This document shows, piece after piece, positions 44,783-45,966 of a stretch of DNA of 45,966 nucleotides. The notes beneath the pieces were generated by a model. The model made no database searches, had not been told where the DNA came from, and saw nothing but the letters and a program-made list of their open reading frames with translations. The position numbers and the translations under genes are program-made. Every line of letters begins with the position of its first letter. Within the stretch, counting starts at the first letter, position 1. The DNA comes from JBOHRE01 sp050732635. GTDB taxonomy: Bacteria > Gemmatimonadota > Gemmatimonadetes > Longimicrobiales > RSA9. Location: the NCBI GenBank assembly GCA_050732635.1, contig JBOHRE010000015.1:1-45966 (forward strand), read 5' to 3'.

Positions 44783-45759
44783 TCCTCACCGAGCTGAATG
44801 GACTGTCTGCCGAGCCGCCCTTCGGCCGCCCCGACCGCCGTCAATGCGAACAGCACCGGACCCTGCGCGCGACGATCCGGCGGCAACGTACGATGAACGA
44901 CGCGCTCGAATCCGGCCTCCCGCACCCAACCCTCGATCTGCTCACGATCGAAACCCTGCCACACATGGCCCATGCGCTCACGCAGGTCGGCTCGCGCATG
45001 CGCGATCATGTCCACCACCAGCAGCCGACCGCCGTCCGCCAGAATCCGCCGCGCCTCATCCAGAACCGCCGCCGGTTGCGCCACGTAGTGGAGCACCAAC
45101 GACAGAATTGCCAAGTCGACGGCGCCATCCTCCAGCGGCAGCGCCTCCAGCTCGCCCGCTCGTAGCTCGACGTTCTCATAGTCGGCCAACCGCCGTCGAG
45201 CCGCCGACAGCATCGCACGCGACTCGTCGACGCCGATCACGCGCCGCACGAACGGCGCCAGCTTCGTAGCCACGGCACCCGTCCCGCAACCCAGATCGGC
45301 CACCAGCAGATCGTCGTCCAGCAACGCCAGCAACGCGCCCAGATCGGCGCTCTCGCCGAACAGCTCAGCGCGCAGCTGATCCCATTCCGCGGCCGCCGTC
45401 GCAAAGAACTGTTGCGAGCGCGTGCGACGTTGCTTCAGTGCGCTCCTCGCACGCGCCTCGTCGTGCGTCGATCGCACCGCCGTCGCCGCCTGCTCCTGCA
45501 CCGCCTTCCACAGTCGACGCGCCGCGCCGTCCAGGCTGCGCGCCAGTCGGTAGTAGCGGCTCGGACCCTCCGCCCGCGTCTGCAGCCAGCCCTGATCCAC
45601 CAGATGTCGCAGGTGCCGGCTCACCGTCGACTGCGGCAGCTGCACCGCCTCGCACAGCTCCGACACGCTCATCTCGAAACGCTCGAGCAGAAGCAGCAGC
45701 CGGGCCCGCGTCGGGTCGCTGAGGGTCGCGAGACGATCGAAGACCGCACCATTATCCAT
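44779..45759 (-). CDS. ArsR-type regulator fused to a SAM methyltransferase domain (SahR-like)
   Basis: A 326-residue fusion. ATG 45759 was chosen because the operator-like palindrome ends right before it; the longer frame to 45801 runs through it. Residues 1-95 are an ArsR winged helix ('LSDPTRARLLLLLERFEMSV', 'LCEAVQLPQSTVSRHLRHLV'). The rest is a class I methyltransferase fold with 'LLVADLGCGTGAVATKLAPF' near residue 158 and 'VIGVDESRAML'. No cysteine pair for metal binding is evident in the HTH. SahR of Proteobacteria has this same build and senses S-adenosylhomocysteine to control the methionine cycle, including ahcY. The adjacent ahcY supports the same role here. The assignment is by architecture and context. 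Confidence 0.87.
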
Positions 45760-45773
45760 AGATCCGGATATAA
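45760..45773 (-). promoter_or_regulatory. Candidate operator/promoter of the ArsR-methyltransferase/ahcY operon
   Basis: An imperfect palindrome centred on ATCCGGAT (minus strand ATATCCGGATCTAT, with the ATG at its end). A TATATC -10 (45772-45767) overlaps it. No Shine-Dalgarno precedes ATG 45759, so the message is probably leaderless and a bound regulator would cover the -10. A convincing -35 was not found. Confidence 0.45.
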
Positions 45774-45882
45774 GGATGAAGCCGCAGCGCCCGAGTCGCA
45801 AGGGGCTTTCCGGCCTTTGAGCGGGGATTCTGCGGCGGGCGGGGACCGGGCCAGCCCGCGGACATCGCAGGCACCGGGGGCC

Positions 45883-45966
45883 GCGGCACCCCTGCGCCGC
45901 ACCGGCTCAGGCCGCGTACGGCCAGCGGCATCCCCGCGCCGCACGGGCTCAGGCCGCGTACCGGCC
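45883..45966 (+). repeat. 42-bp tandem repeat at the right window edge
   Basis: Two copies with a 42-bp period (45883-45924 and 45925-45966), each starting GCGGCA and containing GGCTCAGGCCGCGTAC. They differ at several positions. The array may continue beyond the window. It is unrelated to the 43-bp GGGGTCCA family and holds no gene. Confidence 0.75.

Overview
This window is high-GC, Gram-negative-type chromosomal DNA. An LptF/LptG permease, a SprA-like outer-membrane translocon protein, TolC and HlyD exporter parts, type IV pilus motor genes, a BTAD/TPR regulator, an orphan ADOP-type permease and a large Asp-box beta-propeller protein occur together. That mix fits Gemmatimonadota best, possibly the Longimicrobium side; this is inferred from gene content only, because no rRNA or tRNA gene was seen.

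Layout. 1-8888: a partial lptF/G gene runs leftward, divergent from a tightly coupled rightward set, sprA-like, M28/glutaminyl-cyclase-like lipoprotein and ComEA-like double-HhH protein. 8978-13029: pilB, pilT and pilC, closed by a strong hairpin. 13209-13981: a 16-codon ORF overlaps the start of a matrixin-type metalloprotease. 13999-16736: a frame-broken metallo-beta-lactamase gene, then archease and RtcB, an RNA ligase pair. 16887-17536: a Phd/PIN toxin-antitoxin pair whose operator carries two TGTACA boxes. 17537-19986: a leader ending in a terminator hairpin, then an ATP-grasp ligase coupled to a luciferase-like flavin monooxygenase. 19991-22830: a frame-broken BTAD-TPR regulator. 23053-26554: a lipoprotein, then a leftward operon of MarR-GNAT, Rv1355c-like ThiF protein and methyltransferase. 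26612-33805: a complete TetR-TolC-HlyD-ATPase-ATPase-permease-permease export operon of the YbhGFSR kind. 33862-34545: a HigBA-like pair. 34709-42996: an SDR enzyme, citrate synthase, the ADOP permease, a DUF6174-like lipoprotein and the Asp-box protein. 43292-45773: an ArsR-methyltransferase fusion (SahR-like) in an operon with S-adenosylhomocysteinase.

The most unusual structure is a family of intergenic repeats. Two loci (35700-35939 and 42997-43289) hold 43-bp units. Each unit is GGGGTCCA, exactly 26 bp, then GCGTTAGGC. The units are strung head to tail and then reversed, so each locus is a large imperfect palindrome, and the arrays begin within one or two bases of flanking stop codons. 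A separate 42-bp tandem repeat runs off the right edge.

A second pattern is that several genes (lptF/G, the Phd antitoxin, ArsR-MT, perhaps TetR) have a promoter -10 or an operator palindrome directly against the start codon, with no Shine-Dalgarno sequence. This suggests leaderless mRNAs, with autorepression in the three regulators. Two genes are broken by single-base changes in short G runs. They may be recent pseudogenes or base-calling errors.
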